Shown piece by piece: positions 23,666 through 35,404 of a stretch of DNA of 64,000 bases. The notes below the pieces were generated by a model. That model was not told the origin of the DNA. It worked only from the letters and a program-made list of their open reading frames with translations, and made no database searches. Position 1 is the stretch's first letter; each line of letters begins with the position of its first letter. Position numbers and translations under genes: made by a program. The DNA is from Salvelinus alpinus. Its lineage: Eukaryota; Chordata; Actinopteri; Salmoniformes; Salmonidae. The stretch lies in the NCBI RefSeq assembly GCF_045679555.1, contig NC_092094.1, positions 10,286,319-10,350,318 of the forward strand, in the 5' to 3' direction.

Positions 23666-24590
23666 AGGTAAGAACAAGCTCTTATCCAAACTCCTTTCAA
23701 ATGTGTCTGTCTAAAACCATGACCTCATCCTTGTACTTTCCCAGAATGGACACCTTATAATAATTTCAAAACACCACTTCATGTCCTCTTATCGTTTATT
23801 ATGGATACAAATGTCAGCACAATTTCCCAGCGCTACTTCCCTAAGGGAAACTGACTCACAGTGAGACTTCAGGGAGTGTGTTCTGTGTCCTTTCTCTTTT
23901 AGAGAAAACAAAGCGGGGCGGGGCTGCCGTTCTGTTGTTTTTTCAAGTTACTGAGTGGGGCTTTCAGTACAGGAACCCAGTAAGGTTCTGGGACTGGGCA
24001 GTGGGCCAGACAGGAGAAACCCATCCCTTCCCATCATCCTTCTAACCAGGATGTTATAATGTACTCCTCCAACCAGCTCCGCCTTGCTTCCTCCTACCAA
24101 TGTCAACACTTCAACGGAGACGTCAGAGCGGCCTGCGCTACATGGCAACGACGCGCTCAACGCATTCTACAGACAGAAAGCAATCCCTGGCCTATCATTG
24201 TGACAGATCAGTCATAATAACATGGATTTTCACTCAGTAGATTTTCATTTCAATAGACAGCTTTAAAGGAGGTAGTCTGAAACCAGGTAAACCAGATTGT
24301 AAAGCCCATAAATGAAAATATTAGCCATCTACATATAGAATCCTTGCCATTATGAGATGCAAAAATATGCTAAATATCCACATAAATAATGGAGGAAAAG
24401 GTCAAAGTGCATTTCCTAGTACAAGATTTGATGTATGGGCCAGCCATGAGTCCTCGCCAGTACAGTAATGTATGGATAGTAATGTATGGATGAGAGTCCT
24501 CATCTAACTAGACAGCGTTGCTACAGTTAAGCTACACTTTACACTGAGAGAAGCAAAAGTTTGTAGTTAATTAGGCTGAACCTTTGTCAC
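23666..24590. other. Unique spacer, no gene seen
   Basis: No exon with convincing splice sites. A minus-strand 70-codon frame at 23948-24160 has no recognisable homology. Confidence 0.4.
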
Positions 24591-24595
24591 CCGCG

Positions 24596-24767
24596 CTACA
24601 GATCAGGGACTGTACAGACAGAGGGACCGTCTCTACAGATCAGGGACTGTACAGACAGAGGGACCGTCTCTACAGATCAGGGACTGTACAGACAGAGGGA
24701 CCGACTCTATAGATCAGGGACTGTACAGACAGAGGGACCGACTCTATAGATCATGGACTGAACAGAC
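24596..24767. repeat. 38-bp tandem repeat, about 4.5 copies
   Basis: The unit is CTACAGATCAGGGACTGTAC plus AGACAGAGGGACCGTCT. The last copies carry CTATAGATCA variants. Confidence 0.92.
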
Positions 24768-24946
24768 AGGATAGAACTGACAGAATGAGTCTCGCCACTC
24801 AGGAAGAGACGTAGCTATATACATGCACAGCCAATGTAGGACAAAATCCAGGTGTGATCACCCGGAACTAACATGGGCTATGTGGATACGAGAGAGAATG
24901 AGAAAGCTAAGCAGAGTCGAAGTGAAACTTACACACAAAAAAGGCA

Positions 24947-25208
<262 letters not shown>

Positions 25209-25265
25209 ATACATGCGTGTGTGAGGTTACAACTGAATATGAGATCATTGTTTACTCTTTCTGGT

Positions 25266-25530
25266 CTTGAGTGGGTAATGTCTTCCGGCCAGTCTTTCTG
25301 TGGCTAAGCCTTAGCATCTGTGAGGGTAACGTCTTCCAGCCAGTCTCTCTGTGGCTAAGCCTTAGCATCTGTGAGGGTAACGTCTTCCAGCCAGTCTCTC
25401 TGTGGCTAAGCCTTAGCATCTGTGAGGGTAACGTCTTCCAGCCAGTCTCTCTGTGGCTAAGCCTTAGCATCTGTGAGGGTAACGTCTTCCAGCCAGTCTC
25501 TCTGTGGCTAAGCCTTAGCATCTGTGAGAC
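25266..25530. repeat. 51-bp minisatellite, 5 copies
   Basis: The unit is CTGTGAGGGTAACGTCTTCC, AGCCAGTCTCTCTGTGGCTA, AGCCTTAGCAT. Because 51 is divisible by three, both strands stay open, but the frames are not genes. The first unit is the most diverged. Confidence 0.95.
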
Positions 25531-25677
25531 GTTTGGCGTGAGGGAGTAGCTACATACTGCATTACACGACAGCACAGCATTCTATTGATGTCTATGAGTG
25601 TTTGGGGACCCTGGTGTCTACAGTACAGTGCATGACAGATGTTAGTGAAACCTCAGACGCCCAGTTTGTTAGCAACT

Positions 25678-26095
25678 GTCTTGTCAGCGCGTGCCAGAGA
25701 ATAGGAGATTGATTCAACAGTCTTGTCAGCGCGTGCCAGAGAATAGGAGATTGATTCAACAGTCTTGTCAGCGCGTGCCAGAGAATAGGAGAATGATTCA
25801 ACAGCCTTGTCAGCACGTGCCAGAGAATAGGAGATTGATTCAACAGTCTTGTCAGCGCGTGCCAGAGAATAGGAGATTGATTCAACTGTCTTGTCAGCGC
25901 ATGCCAGAGAATAGGAGATTGATTCAACAGTCTTGTCAGCGCGTGCCAGAGAATAGGAGATTGATTCAACAGTCTTGTCAGCGCGTGCCAGAGAATAGGA
26001 GATTGATTCAACAGTCTTGTCAGCGCATGCCAGAGAATAGGAGATTGATTCAACAGTCTTGTCAGCGCGTGCCAGAGAATAGGAGATTGATTAAA
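25678..26095. repeat. 42-bp minisatellite, 10 copies
   Basis: The unit is CTTGTCAGCGCGTGCCAGAG plus AATAGGAGATTGATTCAACAGT. A few units carry CGCATG for CGCGTG. The unit length is a multiple of three, so repetitive open frames appear on both strands. Confidence 0.95.
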
Positions 26096-26099
26096 GTCT

Positions 26100-28098
26100 G
26101 GATACACTATAAATGCCGAATCTTACTGAAAACATGAGTTACTTTTCCAATTACACCATCTAAATGCCATTGAACATCATTTAACATAGTTGTTGTAACA
26201 GTGAATTTCAGTTGCATTTATACTCTAGAATAAGTACCATGTACACAAAGACACACTAACCTGTTAGAAAACTCCCCCTGTGAGCCACATGAGGTCCAGG
26301 AGCCATCTCCATGTTGCCTGTGTTGCTGTGCTGTTTGGTTGAAAGGAGAGGAGTCCATCCACCCAGCAAGCCTATAGAAACATTATGTAGCTCTCTAAGC
26401 CCTCATGTCTGTCTCTAAACAAGCCCAAAGAGAGTGAAGAATAGATGCTCTGAAGGGTAGGTTCCAGAGAGACTGTACAGCTACTACCTCTCTTCCTCTC
26501 TGCCTTCCTCCCTCTCTTCTCTTCCTTCCTCTCGCTCTCTCTTCGCCTTCCTCTCGCTCTCTCTTCTCTGCCTTCCTCTCGCTCCCTTTCCTCTCTCTCC
26601 TCTCTGCCTTCCTCCCTCTCTCTCCTCCTCTTTACTCTAAGTGTGAGCCTGTGATCTGTTCATCCAGACCTGAAGCAGATTAAGTCATTCTTATGCTGAG
26701 AGTCAACAGGCTTTATGACACACTCTCGCTCTCCTTTTAAAACACACACACAAACTGTACTCTCACACACTTTTAGAATCACAACTGTACAAACACACTT
26801 TTAGAATCACTTCCCGTACACTTGAAAACCGAGTGCGACACACCCACAGTGCAGCTCCAGTATTCACCACATGGTAACATTGTTTGCTTTTTCTCCTTAG
26901 AGCCCCTTTTAAAATAATACTTAACACATTTAAAAAATAATATTGTTTTGATGAGAGACAAACTCATCATAAATGATAAATCCCTAAAATCAGGGACACT
27001 TGAGATCCAATTATCCACATGCGCACGCACTACAACCCCAGTGACATTCACTATGTCCAGACCACACAGAATGGGAAAGTCCCGCATAGACAAGAGGAAG
27101 TATTGGTATCCAGGTGGTGAAGGTTGGGCAGGTGAGTGGGAGAGACTAACAGGACAGGAATCCTGCTCCAACATTCCAATCAAGTGACAGGAAACAGAAC
27201 TAATGGAAGCCCTGGCTGTCAAAGACCACACACACTCACTCACATACACAGAGACAGAGAGAGAGAGACACACACACACACACACACACACTTGCCCCTC
27301 CAGCTGCACATGCTCCCCGTCGTTCCCTGTGGTCAGAGTCAGCTGACCACATGCTGAGTCACTCCCGCTCTCCTTCCTCTCCTCCTTTCATCTTCCGTCT
27401 CTGCGGGGGCTGAGTCACAGCTACCCATAACCCCTCACCCAGATCAGCCTCCATCACCACCACTCATCCCCTCCACACACCACTAACAAGTGACAGAATC
27501 ATCATGTTTCAGGGATGGTTTCTTGGATATAGATTTTTTTTTAAATAAAAATAATACTAGTCCATTGTGTGTGTGCACCTGCTGCTCCTCTACTCTCGCC
27601 TCTCCCTCCGTTTGTGCTCTGACCAGCTGACCAGCTGAGCTGCATGCTGCCACAGCATCGTGTGGAATGTCTGTTTGGACGTCTGCTGTCCCACAAACAG
27701 TCCCCACCCTAGCCTTTTACCAGAAATCCTGACCACCCCTCTATTTCTCTGTCTGTTTAAAATACAAACCAGCTGTATTATCTGGCACCTAGCAAGTGGA
27801 ACTTTCTCTCTCTTTTCACACGAACGCTCACACAGTTTCACAGAAGCACATTACACAGGCATCTTCATTAATCTGTCAAAACCAATTACATATAAAATGC
27901 ACATAATTACAATGAACATTCACTGTATAATCAACAGTGCAATCAGCTTCCATAATGTTTAACCTGCCACTGAGAGCCGAGACTCTGAGGCCACATAAAC
28001 ACTGGTGTTACATCAGACTTCCCGAGTGCGAAGTACTTTGCTTTATGTTTTTTCTGTGTTTTATGTTAAATGTCAGCTCAGCACACACGCTCTACATA
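26100..28098. other. Spacer with CT-rich tract, no confident gene
   Basis: A polypyrimidine tract of CTCTCTTC/CTTCCTC words occupies about 26490-26640. A possible minus-strand exon at 26271-26345 (MEMAPGPHVAHRGSFLT followed by GTTAGT) is too short to support. A 176-codon minus frame at 26779-27309 lacks splice context or homology. Confidence 0.4.
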
Positions 28099-29725
28099 CA
28101 GTTGAAATCATGAAATCATACACCTTAGCCAAATACCTTTAAACTCAGTTTTTCACAATTCCTGACATTTAATCCAAGTACAAATTCCCTGTTTTAGGTC
28201 AGTTTGGATCACCACTTTATTGTAAGAATGTGAAATGTCAGAATAATAGTAGAGAGAATTATTTCTTTCAGCTTTTATTTCTTTCATCACATTCCCAGTG
28301 GGTCATAAGTTTACATACACTCAATTAATATTTAGTAGCATTGCCTTTAAATTGTTTAACTTGGGTCAAATGTTTTGGGTAGCTTTCCACAAGCTTCCCA
28401 CAATAAGTTGGGTGAATTTTGGCCCATTCCTCCTGACAGGGCTGGTGTAACTGAGTCAGGTTTGTAGGCCTCCTTGCTCGCACATGCTTTTACAGTTCTG
28501 CCCACAAATGTTCTATAGGATTGAGGTCAGGGCTTTGTGACGGCCACTCCAATACCTTGACTTTGTTGTCCTTAAGCCATTTGCCACAACTTTGGAAGTA
28601 TGCTTGGGGTCATTGTTCAATTGGAAGACCCATTTGCGACCACGCTTTAACTTTGTGACTGATGTCTTGAGATGTTGCTTCAATATATCCACATAATTAT
28701 CCTGCCTCATGATGCCATATATTTTGTGAAGTGCAACAGTCCCTCCTGCAGTAAAGCACTCCCACAACATGATGCTGCCACCACCGTGCTTCACGGTTGG
28801 GATGGTGTTCTTTGGATTGCAAGCCTCCCCCTTTTTCCTCCAAACATAACGATGGTCATTATGGCCAAACAGTACTATTTTTGTTTCATCAGACCAGAGG
28901 ACATTTCTCCAAAAAGCACGATCTTTGTCCTCATGTGCAGTTGCAAACCGTAGTCTGGCTTTTTTATGGCCGTTTTGGAGCAGTGGCTTCTTCCTTGCTG
29001 AGCGGCCTTTCAGGTTATGTCGATATAGGACTTGTTTTACTACGGATATAGATACTTTTGTACCCGTTTCCTCCAGCATCTTCACAAGGTCCTTTGCTGT
29101 TGTTCTGGGATTGATTTGCACTTTTCGCACCAAAGTACGTTCATCTCTAGGAGACAGAACGCGTCTCCTTCCTGAGCGGTATGGCGGCTGCATGGTCCCA
29201 TGATGTTTATACTTGCGTACTATTGTTTGTACAGATGAACGTGGTACCTTCATGGGTTTGGAAATTGCTCCCAAGGATGAACCAGACTTGTGGAGGTCTA
29301 CAATTGTTTTTCTGAGGTCTTGGCTGATTTCTTTTGATTTTCCCATGATGTCAAGCAAAGAGGCACTGAGTTTGAAGGTAGGCCTTGAAATACATCCACG
29401 GGTACCCCTCCAATTGACTCAAATTATGTCAATTAGCCTATCAGAAGCTTCTAAAGACATGACATCATTTTCAGTAATTTCCCAAGCTGTTTAAAGGCAC
29501 AGTCAACTTAGTGTATGTAAACTTCTGACCCACTGGAATTGAGATACAGTGAATTATAAGTTAAATAATCTGTCTGTAAACAATTGTTGGGAAAATTATT
29601 TGTGTCATGCACAAAGTAGATGTCCTAACCGACTTGCCAAAACTATAGTTTAACAAGAAATTTGTGGAGTGGTCGAAAAACCGAGTTTTAATGACTCCAA
29701 CATAAGTGTATGTAAACTTCAACTG
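28099..29725 (-). mobile_element. Tc1-like transposon, copy B
   Basis: Same family as copy A, opposite orientation. The ends are CAGTTGAAATCATGAAATCA at 28099 and CAGTTGAAGTTTACATACAC read from 29725; TA flanks both. The right end has lost several bases of the outer inverted repeat. Length is 1627 bp, close to the family norm. Confidence 0.93.
28332..29346 (-). pseudogene. Tc1 transposase, copy B, nearly full length but frameshifted
   Basis: ATG at 29346. About 278 codons are open: an N-terminal paired-like helix-turn-helix region ([19 protein letters not shown]), then LWSDETKI with the first Asp. The second catalytic Asp is Asn here (FQLNNDPKH against FQMDNDPKH). A frameshift after SKVVA makes the DNA-encoded DLNPIE motif unreadable, and the frame stops at 28513. 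It needs both a frame repair and the lost Asp to be active, so it is dead. Confidence 0.93.
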
Positions 29726-30202
29726 TATGTAATTACATAATAACTATGTATTCATACTATAACTTCTCCATTCCATAGAATGTCCACTGCCCTCATATGT
29801 CTGATACATTTTTGTTATCTAGTTCTTCAATGATAGACAGAACAGAAAAGGTTAACTTGATTTTGTACAAGACCAAGAAAATCCAATTTATTACATGGAA
29901 TCTGTACGGGCTCCATGACGGGGGGGAAAAAAGTATATGGTTCTTGAACATTTAGAGATTGTCAGCAGATGTGGTTCCCTGCAAGAGTTACACTTCCAAA
30001 AAGGAGAAATGTAATATTTAAAGAGGAGCTGGGTTGGAGAAGTCTATGCTTCCACCTACTGTGGTAACAACAGAGGTATAGGCATCCTGATAAATAAGAA
30101 GACACCCTTTCCCCTTATATCCCAGCACATGGACCAAGAAGGACATTTTCTACTTTTGAATTGTACCTTACATGGTGAAAAATACACATTGATTTCATTG
30201 TA

Positions 30203-31681
30203 AACTCAGCAAAAAAAGAAATGTCAACTGCGTTTATTTTCAGCGAACTTAACATGTGTAAATATTTGTATGAACACAAGATTCAACAACTGAGACAAAC
30301 TGAACAAGTTCCACAGACATGTGACTAATATAAATGAAATAATGTGTCCCTGAACAAAAAGGGGGGGGGGGGGGGGTCAAAATCAAAAGTAACAGTCAGT
30401 ATCTGGTGTGGCCACAAACTGCTTTAAGTACTGCAGTGCATCTCATACATGGACTGCACCAGATTTGCCGGTTCTTGCTGTGCGATGTTACCCCACTCTT
30501 CCACCGAGGCACATGCAAGTTCCCGGACATTTCTCGGGGGGAATGGCCTTAACCCTCACCCTCCGATCCAACAGGTCCCAGACATGCTCAATGGGATTGA
30601 GATCTGGGCTCTTCGCTGGCCATGGCAGAACACTGACATTCCTGTCTTGCAGGAAATCACGCACAGCACGAACAGTATGGCTGGTGGCATTGTCATGCTG
30701 GAGGGTCATGTCAGGATGAGCCTGCAGTAAGGGTACCACATGTAGGAGGAGGATGTCTTCCCTGTAACGCACAGCATTGAGATTGCCTGCAATGACAACA
30801 AGCTCAGTCCGATGATGCTGTGACATACCGCCCCAGACCCTCCACCTCCAAATCGATCCCGCTCCAGAGTACAGGCCTTGGTGTAACGCTTATTCCTTCG
30901 ACGATAAACGCGAATCCGACTATCACCCCTGGTGAGACAAAACCGTGACTCGTCAGTGAAGAGCACTTTTTGCCAGTCCTGTCTGGTCCAGCAACGGTGG
31001 GTTTGTGCCCATAGGTGACGTTGTTGCCGGTGATGTCTGGTGAGGACCTGCCTTACAACAGGCCTACAAGCCCTCAGTCCAGCCTCTCTCAGCCTATTGC
31101 GGACAGTCTGAGCACTGATGGAGGGATTGTGCATTCCTGGTGTAACTTGGGCAGTTGTTGTTGCCTTCCTGTACCTGTCCCGCAGGTGTGATGTTTGGAT
31201 GTACCGATCCTGTGCAGGTGTTGTTACACGTGGTCTGCCACTGCGAGGACGATCAGCTGTTGGTCCTGTCTTCCTGTAGCGCCGTCTTTGGCGTCTCACA
31301 GTACGGACATTGCAATTTATTGCCCTGGCCACATCTGCAGTACTCATGCCTCCTTGCAGCATGCTTAAGGCACGTTCACACAGATGAGCAGGGACCTTGG
31401 GCATCTTTCATTTGGTGTTTTTCAGAGTCAGTAGAAAGACCTCTTTAGTGTCCTAAGTTTTCATAACTGTGACCTTAATTGCCTACCGTCTGTAAGCTGT
31501 TCGTGTCTTAACGACCGTTCCACAGGTGCATGCTCATTAATTGTTTATGGTTCATTGAACAAGCATGGGAAACAGTGTTTAACCCCTTTACAATGAAAAT
31601 CTGTGAAGTTATTTGGATTTTTACGAATTATCTTTGAAAGAAAAGGTCTTGAAAAAGGGATGTTTCTTTTTTTGCTGAGTT
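30203..31681 (-). mobile_element. Tc1-like transposon, second family
   Basis: Inverted ends AACTCAGCAAAAAAAGAAAT at 30203 and AACTCAGCAAAAAAAGAAAC read from 31681; TA at both sides (30201-30202 and 31682-31683). A G-run at 30361-30377 has expanded inside it. Inserted in the L1 relic. Confidence 0.92.
30400..31404 (-). pseudogene. Tc1-like transposase, second family, frameshifted
   Basis: ATG at 31404 (MPKVPAHLCERALSMLQGGM). An N-terminal helix-turn-helix region (RTVRRQRRRYRKTGPTADRP) is followed by the first catalytic Asp in LFTDESRFCL. A deletion in the family's GGGSVMVWGG motif, near 30850, shifts the frame. The remainder is readable at 30826-30488 with the second Asp (LQHDNATSH) and Glu ([14 protein letters not shown]). 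A further break after IPPEK ends it. The triad is present but split between two frames. Confidence 0.92.
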
Positions 31682-31689
31682 TATATCCT

Positions 31690-31785
31690 ACCAGGGGCAA
31701 ATCGGTGTGTTTTCCAGGGGCAGATCTGGTGTGTTTTCCAGGGGCAGATCTGGTGTGTTTTCCAGGGGCAGATCTTGTGTGTTTT
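31690..31785. repeat. 24-bp tandem repeat, 4 copies
   Basis: The unit is GTGTGTTTTCCAGGGGCAGA plus TCTG, directly beside the right end of the Tc1 element. Confidence 0.88.
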
Positions 31786-32809
31786 TAGATAGAATCCAAA
31801 CTATATTAGATCAAATCCAGACAGAAACTATTATTTTCTCATGCAAACTAAATCATACATTCGATAAGAAGTAGCAACAAAAAAAAGGCAAATTCAAGTA
31901 AACTCCAAAGAGGCTGAAAAATGTCTACAAATAATTTACAGGATACCTGAAGTTTACTATTCCCAACTACAAAAGACTACTATTTTTTTCTTAACGTAAG
32001 AAAAGCTATTTAAGTATTGACATTTTTTTCTTCTCAAAAAAATGCTCTCAACAATTTACTTGGTTAAAAAAATCCATGACAGTGATATTGGATCATTCTC
32101 CACTTTCATGCTAAATTACAACAGAAAATACACTTAGCGACAGAATATGAACAGAGCGCATCTTCAATGAAATGTATTAAATACGTAAATGAAATAATGA
32201 AAACCTTTACCATTACAAATGTACACATTGAGGACAGAGAAAAGCCGACCCCCAATATAATTTAGGATGCTTTTAAGGCGTACATTAGGGGAATGATAAT
32301 CTCATACTAGGCAAAAGTAAAATCTGAGTTAGAAATTAAAATTAAATAAAAAAGACCATCTAAAATCTTTACAAGGTAAGAAGATTTAGATTCTGAACTT
32401 AAGCAGGAATATTATCTTTTACGTTTGAAGAGAGCCAACAACTACAGGTTGAACTCAAATAAAGCATACTGTTTAATGGCAAATACACCTGGTAAACATC
32501 TCGCAGCTCTCACAAAACAAATAATCCCCAAACCAGTTATAATTTGAAAACATACAAATGTGTTAATTAGAAACAATAACGCAATTAAGGACTATTTTAA
32601 AAGCTTCTATGAAAATCGATATAAATCCGAATTTAACAACCTACAACCTTCTTAGACTCAACAACCCTGAAACAATTATCAGCAGACAAAAAATGTAAAA
32701 ACAGAGATCACCCAAATATAAATATTAGACACGGGTAACATTTTGGTACAAAGCAGCGCCCTTATTTACACAAATGTCATTCAATTCCACACTTCCTAGT
32801 TCAAATCAA

Positions 32810-33325
32810 ATTGTATTTGTCACATGCGCCGAATACAAGAGTAAAATACTTACTTACAAGCCCTTAACCAACAATGCAGTTTCAAGAAAATACATAAAAA
32901 ATAAAAGTAACAAATAATTAAAGAGCAGCAGTAAAAGAACACTAGCGAGGCTATATACAGGTGGTACCGGTTAGTCGAGGTAATTGCGGTAATATGCACA
33001 TGAAGGTAGAGTTATTGAAGTGATTATGCATAGATAATAACAACAGAGAGTAGCAGCAGTGTAGAAAGAGGGGGGGGGGTAATGCAAATAGTCTGGGTAG
33101 CCATTAGATTAGACGTTCAGCAGTCTTATGGCTTGGGGGTAGAAGCTGTTTAGAAGCCTCTTGGACCTAGACTTGGTGATCCGGCACCGCTTGCCGTGCG
33201 GTAGCAGGGAGAACAATCTATGACTAGGGTGGCTGGAGTCTGACATTTTTTAGGACTTTCCTCTGACACCGCCTGGTATAGAGTTCCTGGATGGCAGGAA
33301 GCTGGGCCTTACATTCCATGTATCA
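32810..33325 (-). mobile_element. 5'-truncated LINE 3' end (same family as 49.8 and 57.6 kb)
   Basis: Reverse complement of the tail seen at about 54480-55030: CAAATCAAATTGTATTTGTC at its 3' terminus, and the C-terminal coding region ([11 protein letters not shown] equivalent) near 33120-33200. It has no upstream coding part. It lies antisense inside the L1 relic. Confidence 0.85.
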
Positions 33326-33480
33326 AACAGTTATTTCAGTGATATTAAAAACAGGAAATTCTGGAGAGTCCCCTGCTGATTACAGGCCCATACCTTTAAT
33401 AAAATGTGACAAAATAATAAAGGTCATAATCCATAGAATGGTGTTTCAGTTTAATACAATACGCTAAAAAACAAGATATA

Positions 33481-34003
33481 CAGTGCATTCGGAAAGTATT
33501 CAGACCCCTTGACTTTTTCCACATTTTGTTACATTACAGCCTTATTCTAAAATGGATTAAATTGTTTTTTTTACCTCTTCAATCTACAAACAATACACCA
33601 TAATGACAAAGCAATAACCGTATAAAAAATTTAAAAAAATCTGCAAATGTAAAAACAGAAATATCACATGTACATAAGTATTCATACTTTTACTCAGTAC
33701 TTTGTGGAAGCACCTTTGGCAGCGATTACAGCCTCGAGTCTTCTTGGGTATGATGCTACAAGCTTGGCACACCTGTATTTGGAGAGTTTCTCCCATTCTT
33801 CTCTGCAGATCCTCTCAAGCTTGGTCAGGTTGGATGGGGAGCGTCGCTGCACAGCTATTTTCAGGTCTCTACAGAAATATTAGATCGGATTCAAGTCTGG
33901 GCTCTGGTTGGGCCACTCAAGGACATTCAGAGACTTGTCCCAAAGCCACTCCTGCATTGTCTTGGCCGTGTGTTTAGAGTCATTGTCCTGCCTTCTAGGC
34001 AGA
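33481..34003 (-). mobile_element. Tc1-like element, third family, truncated
   Basis: The left end CAGTGCATTCGGAAAGTATT follows a TA. Minus-strand transposase text near 33880-34000 reads [20 protein letters not shown], then [12 protein letters not shown], holding the second Asp and Glu region. It stops abruptly at about 34003, where a different Tc1 family begins. No right end is present. Confidence 0.75.
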
Positions 34004-34255
34004 GTTGCAAAGAAAAAGCCATATCTCAGACTGGCCAATAAAAAGAAAAGATTAAGATGGGGATAAAGAGCAGACACTTGACAGAGGAACTCTTTGCAAC
34101 TCTGCCTAGAAGGCCAGCATCCCAGAGTCGCCTCTTTACTGTTGACGTTGAGACTAGAGGTCGACCGATTAATTGGAATGGCCGATTAATTAGGGCTGAT
34201 TTCAAGTTTTCATAACAATCGGAAATCGGTAATTTTGGACGCTGATTTTTTTGAT

Positions 34256-34440
34256 TTTTTTACACCTTTATTTAACAAGGCAAGTCAGTTAAGAACACAT
34301 TCTTATTTTCAATGACGGCCTAGGAACGGTGGGTTAACTGCCTTGTTCAGGGGCAGAACGACAGATTTTTACTTGTCAGCTCAGGGATTCAATCTTGCAA
34401 CCTTACGGTTTACTAGTCCAACGCTCTAACCACCTGCCTC
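34256..34440 (-). mobile_element. HpaI-type tRNA-derived SINE
   Basis: On the minus strand: GGCAGGTGGTTAGAGCGTTG (A-box region), TTGCAAGATTGAATCCC (B-box region), the HpaI site in CAGTTAACCCAC, then the shared tail ..GAACTAACTG-type and TTAAATAAAGGTGTAAAA. This matches the salmonid HpaI SINE family. Copy 2 of the host element lacks it. Confidence 0.88.
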
Positions 34441-35206
34441 ACGAGGAGCCCGCTTGTTACGCGAATGCAGTAAGAAGCCAAGGTAAGTTGCTAGCTAGCA
34501 TTAAACTTATCTTATAAAAAACAATTAATCAATCAATCATAATCACTAGTTATAACTACACATGGTTGATGATATTATTAGTTTATCTAGCGTGTCCTGC
34601 GTTGCATATAATTGATGCAGTGCGCATTCGCGAAAAATGACTGTCGTTGCTCCAACGTGTACCTAACCATAAACATCAATCCCTTTCTTAAAATCAATAC
34701 ACAGAAGTATATATTTTTAAACCTGCATATTTAGCTAAAGGAAATCCAGGTTAGCAGGCAATATTAACCAGGTGAAATTGTGTCACTTCTCCTGCGTTCA
34801 TTGCACGCAGAGTCAGGGTATATGCAACAGTTTGGGCCGCCTGGCAAACTAATTTGCCAGAATTGTACGTAATTATGACATAACATTGAAGGTTGTGCAA
34901 TGTAACAGGAATATTTAGACTTATGGATGCCACCCGTTAGATAAAATACGGAACGGTTCCGTATTTCACTGAAAGAATAAACGTTTTGTTTTCGAGATGA
35001 TAGTTTCCAGATTCTACCATATTAATGACCTAAGGGTCGTATTTCTGTGTGTTATTATGTTATAATTAAGTCTGTCTATGATTTGACAGGCTCGTAAGCA
35101 TTCATTCAAACAGCACTTTCGTGCGTTTTGCCAGCAGCTCTTCGCAATGCTTCAAGCATTGCGCTGTTTATGACTTCAAGCCTATCAACTCCTGAGATTA
35201 GGCTGG

Positions 35207-35404
35207 TGTAACCGATGTGAAATGGCTAGCTAGTTAGCGGAGTGCGCGCTAATAGCGTTTCAAACGTCACTCGCTCTGAGATTTGGAGTAGTCGTTCCCC
35301 TTGCTCTGCATGGGTAACGCTGCTTCGAGGGTGGCTGTTGTCGATGTGTTCCTGGTTCGAGCCCAGGTAGCGGCGAGGAGAGGGATGGAAGCTATACTGT
35401 TACA
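35207..35404 (+). mobile_element. Solo LTR of the TRIM-like element
   Basis: 198 bp from TGTAACC to GTTACA with a 4-bp duplication CTGG (35203-35206, 35405-35408). The empty site is preserved in the sister hAT-like copy (GGCTGGCAATAC at 53731-53742), so the borders are exact. It contains a perfect tRNA T-arm (CCTGG-TTCGAGC-CCAGG). The A-box-like part is partly deleted in this copy. Confidence 0.8.

Larger units (their letters stand above)
29850..33480 (+). pseudogene. L1-type LINE ORF2 relic, split by three insertions
   Basis: Plus-strand translations show an L1-group endonuclease start (SWNLNGLHG, then VLEHLEILSADVVCLQETHF around 29890-30020). There is a linker region (DAFKAYIRGMIISY near 32265-32310; YYLLRLKRANNYRLNSNKAY near 32410-32470) and a reverse-transcriptase start (ADYRPIPLIKCDKIIKVIIH near 33380-33440). 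Stops are frequent. It is split by a Tc1 element (30203-31681) and an antisense LINE tail (about 32810-33325), and it is cut off by another Tc1 at 33481. It is the oldest layer of this nest. Confidence 0.7.

Noticed and set aside
25252-26137. Repetitive proteins (LSICEGNVFQPVSLW; PENRRLIQQSCQR)
   Set aside because: Unit lengths 51 and 42 are multiples of three, so both strands stay open by chance.
26271-26345. Possible start exon MEMAPGPHVAHRGSFLT on the minus strand
   Set aside because: Short, ordinary donor, no homology, and joining it to the open stretch at 19.6 kb meets a stop quickly.
26779-27309. 176-codon minus-strand frame
   Set aside because: Crosses a CA repeat, lacks homology and has no splice or promoter context.
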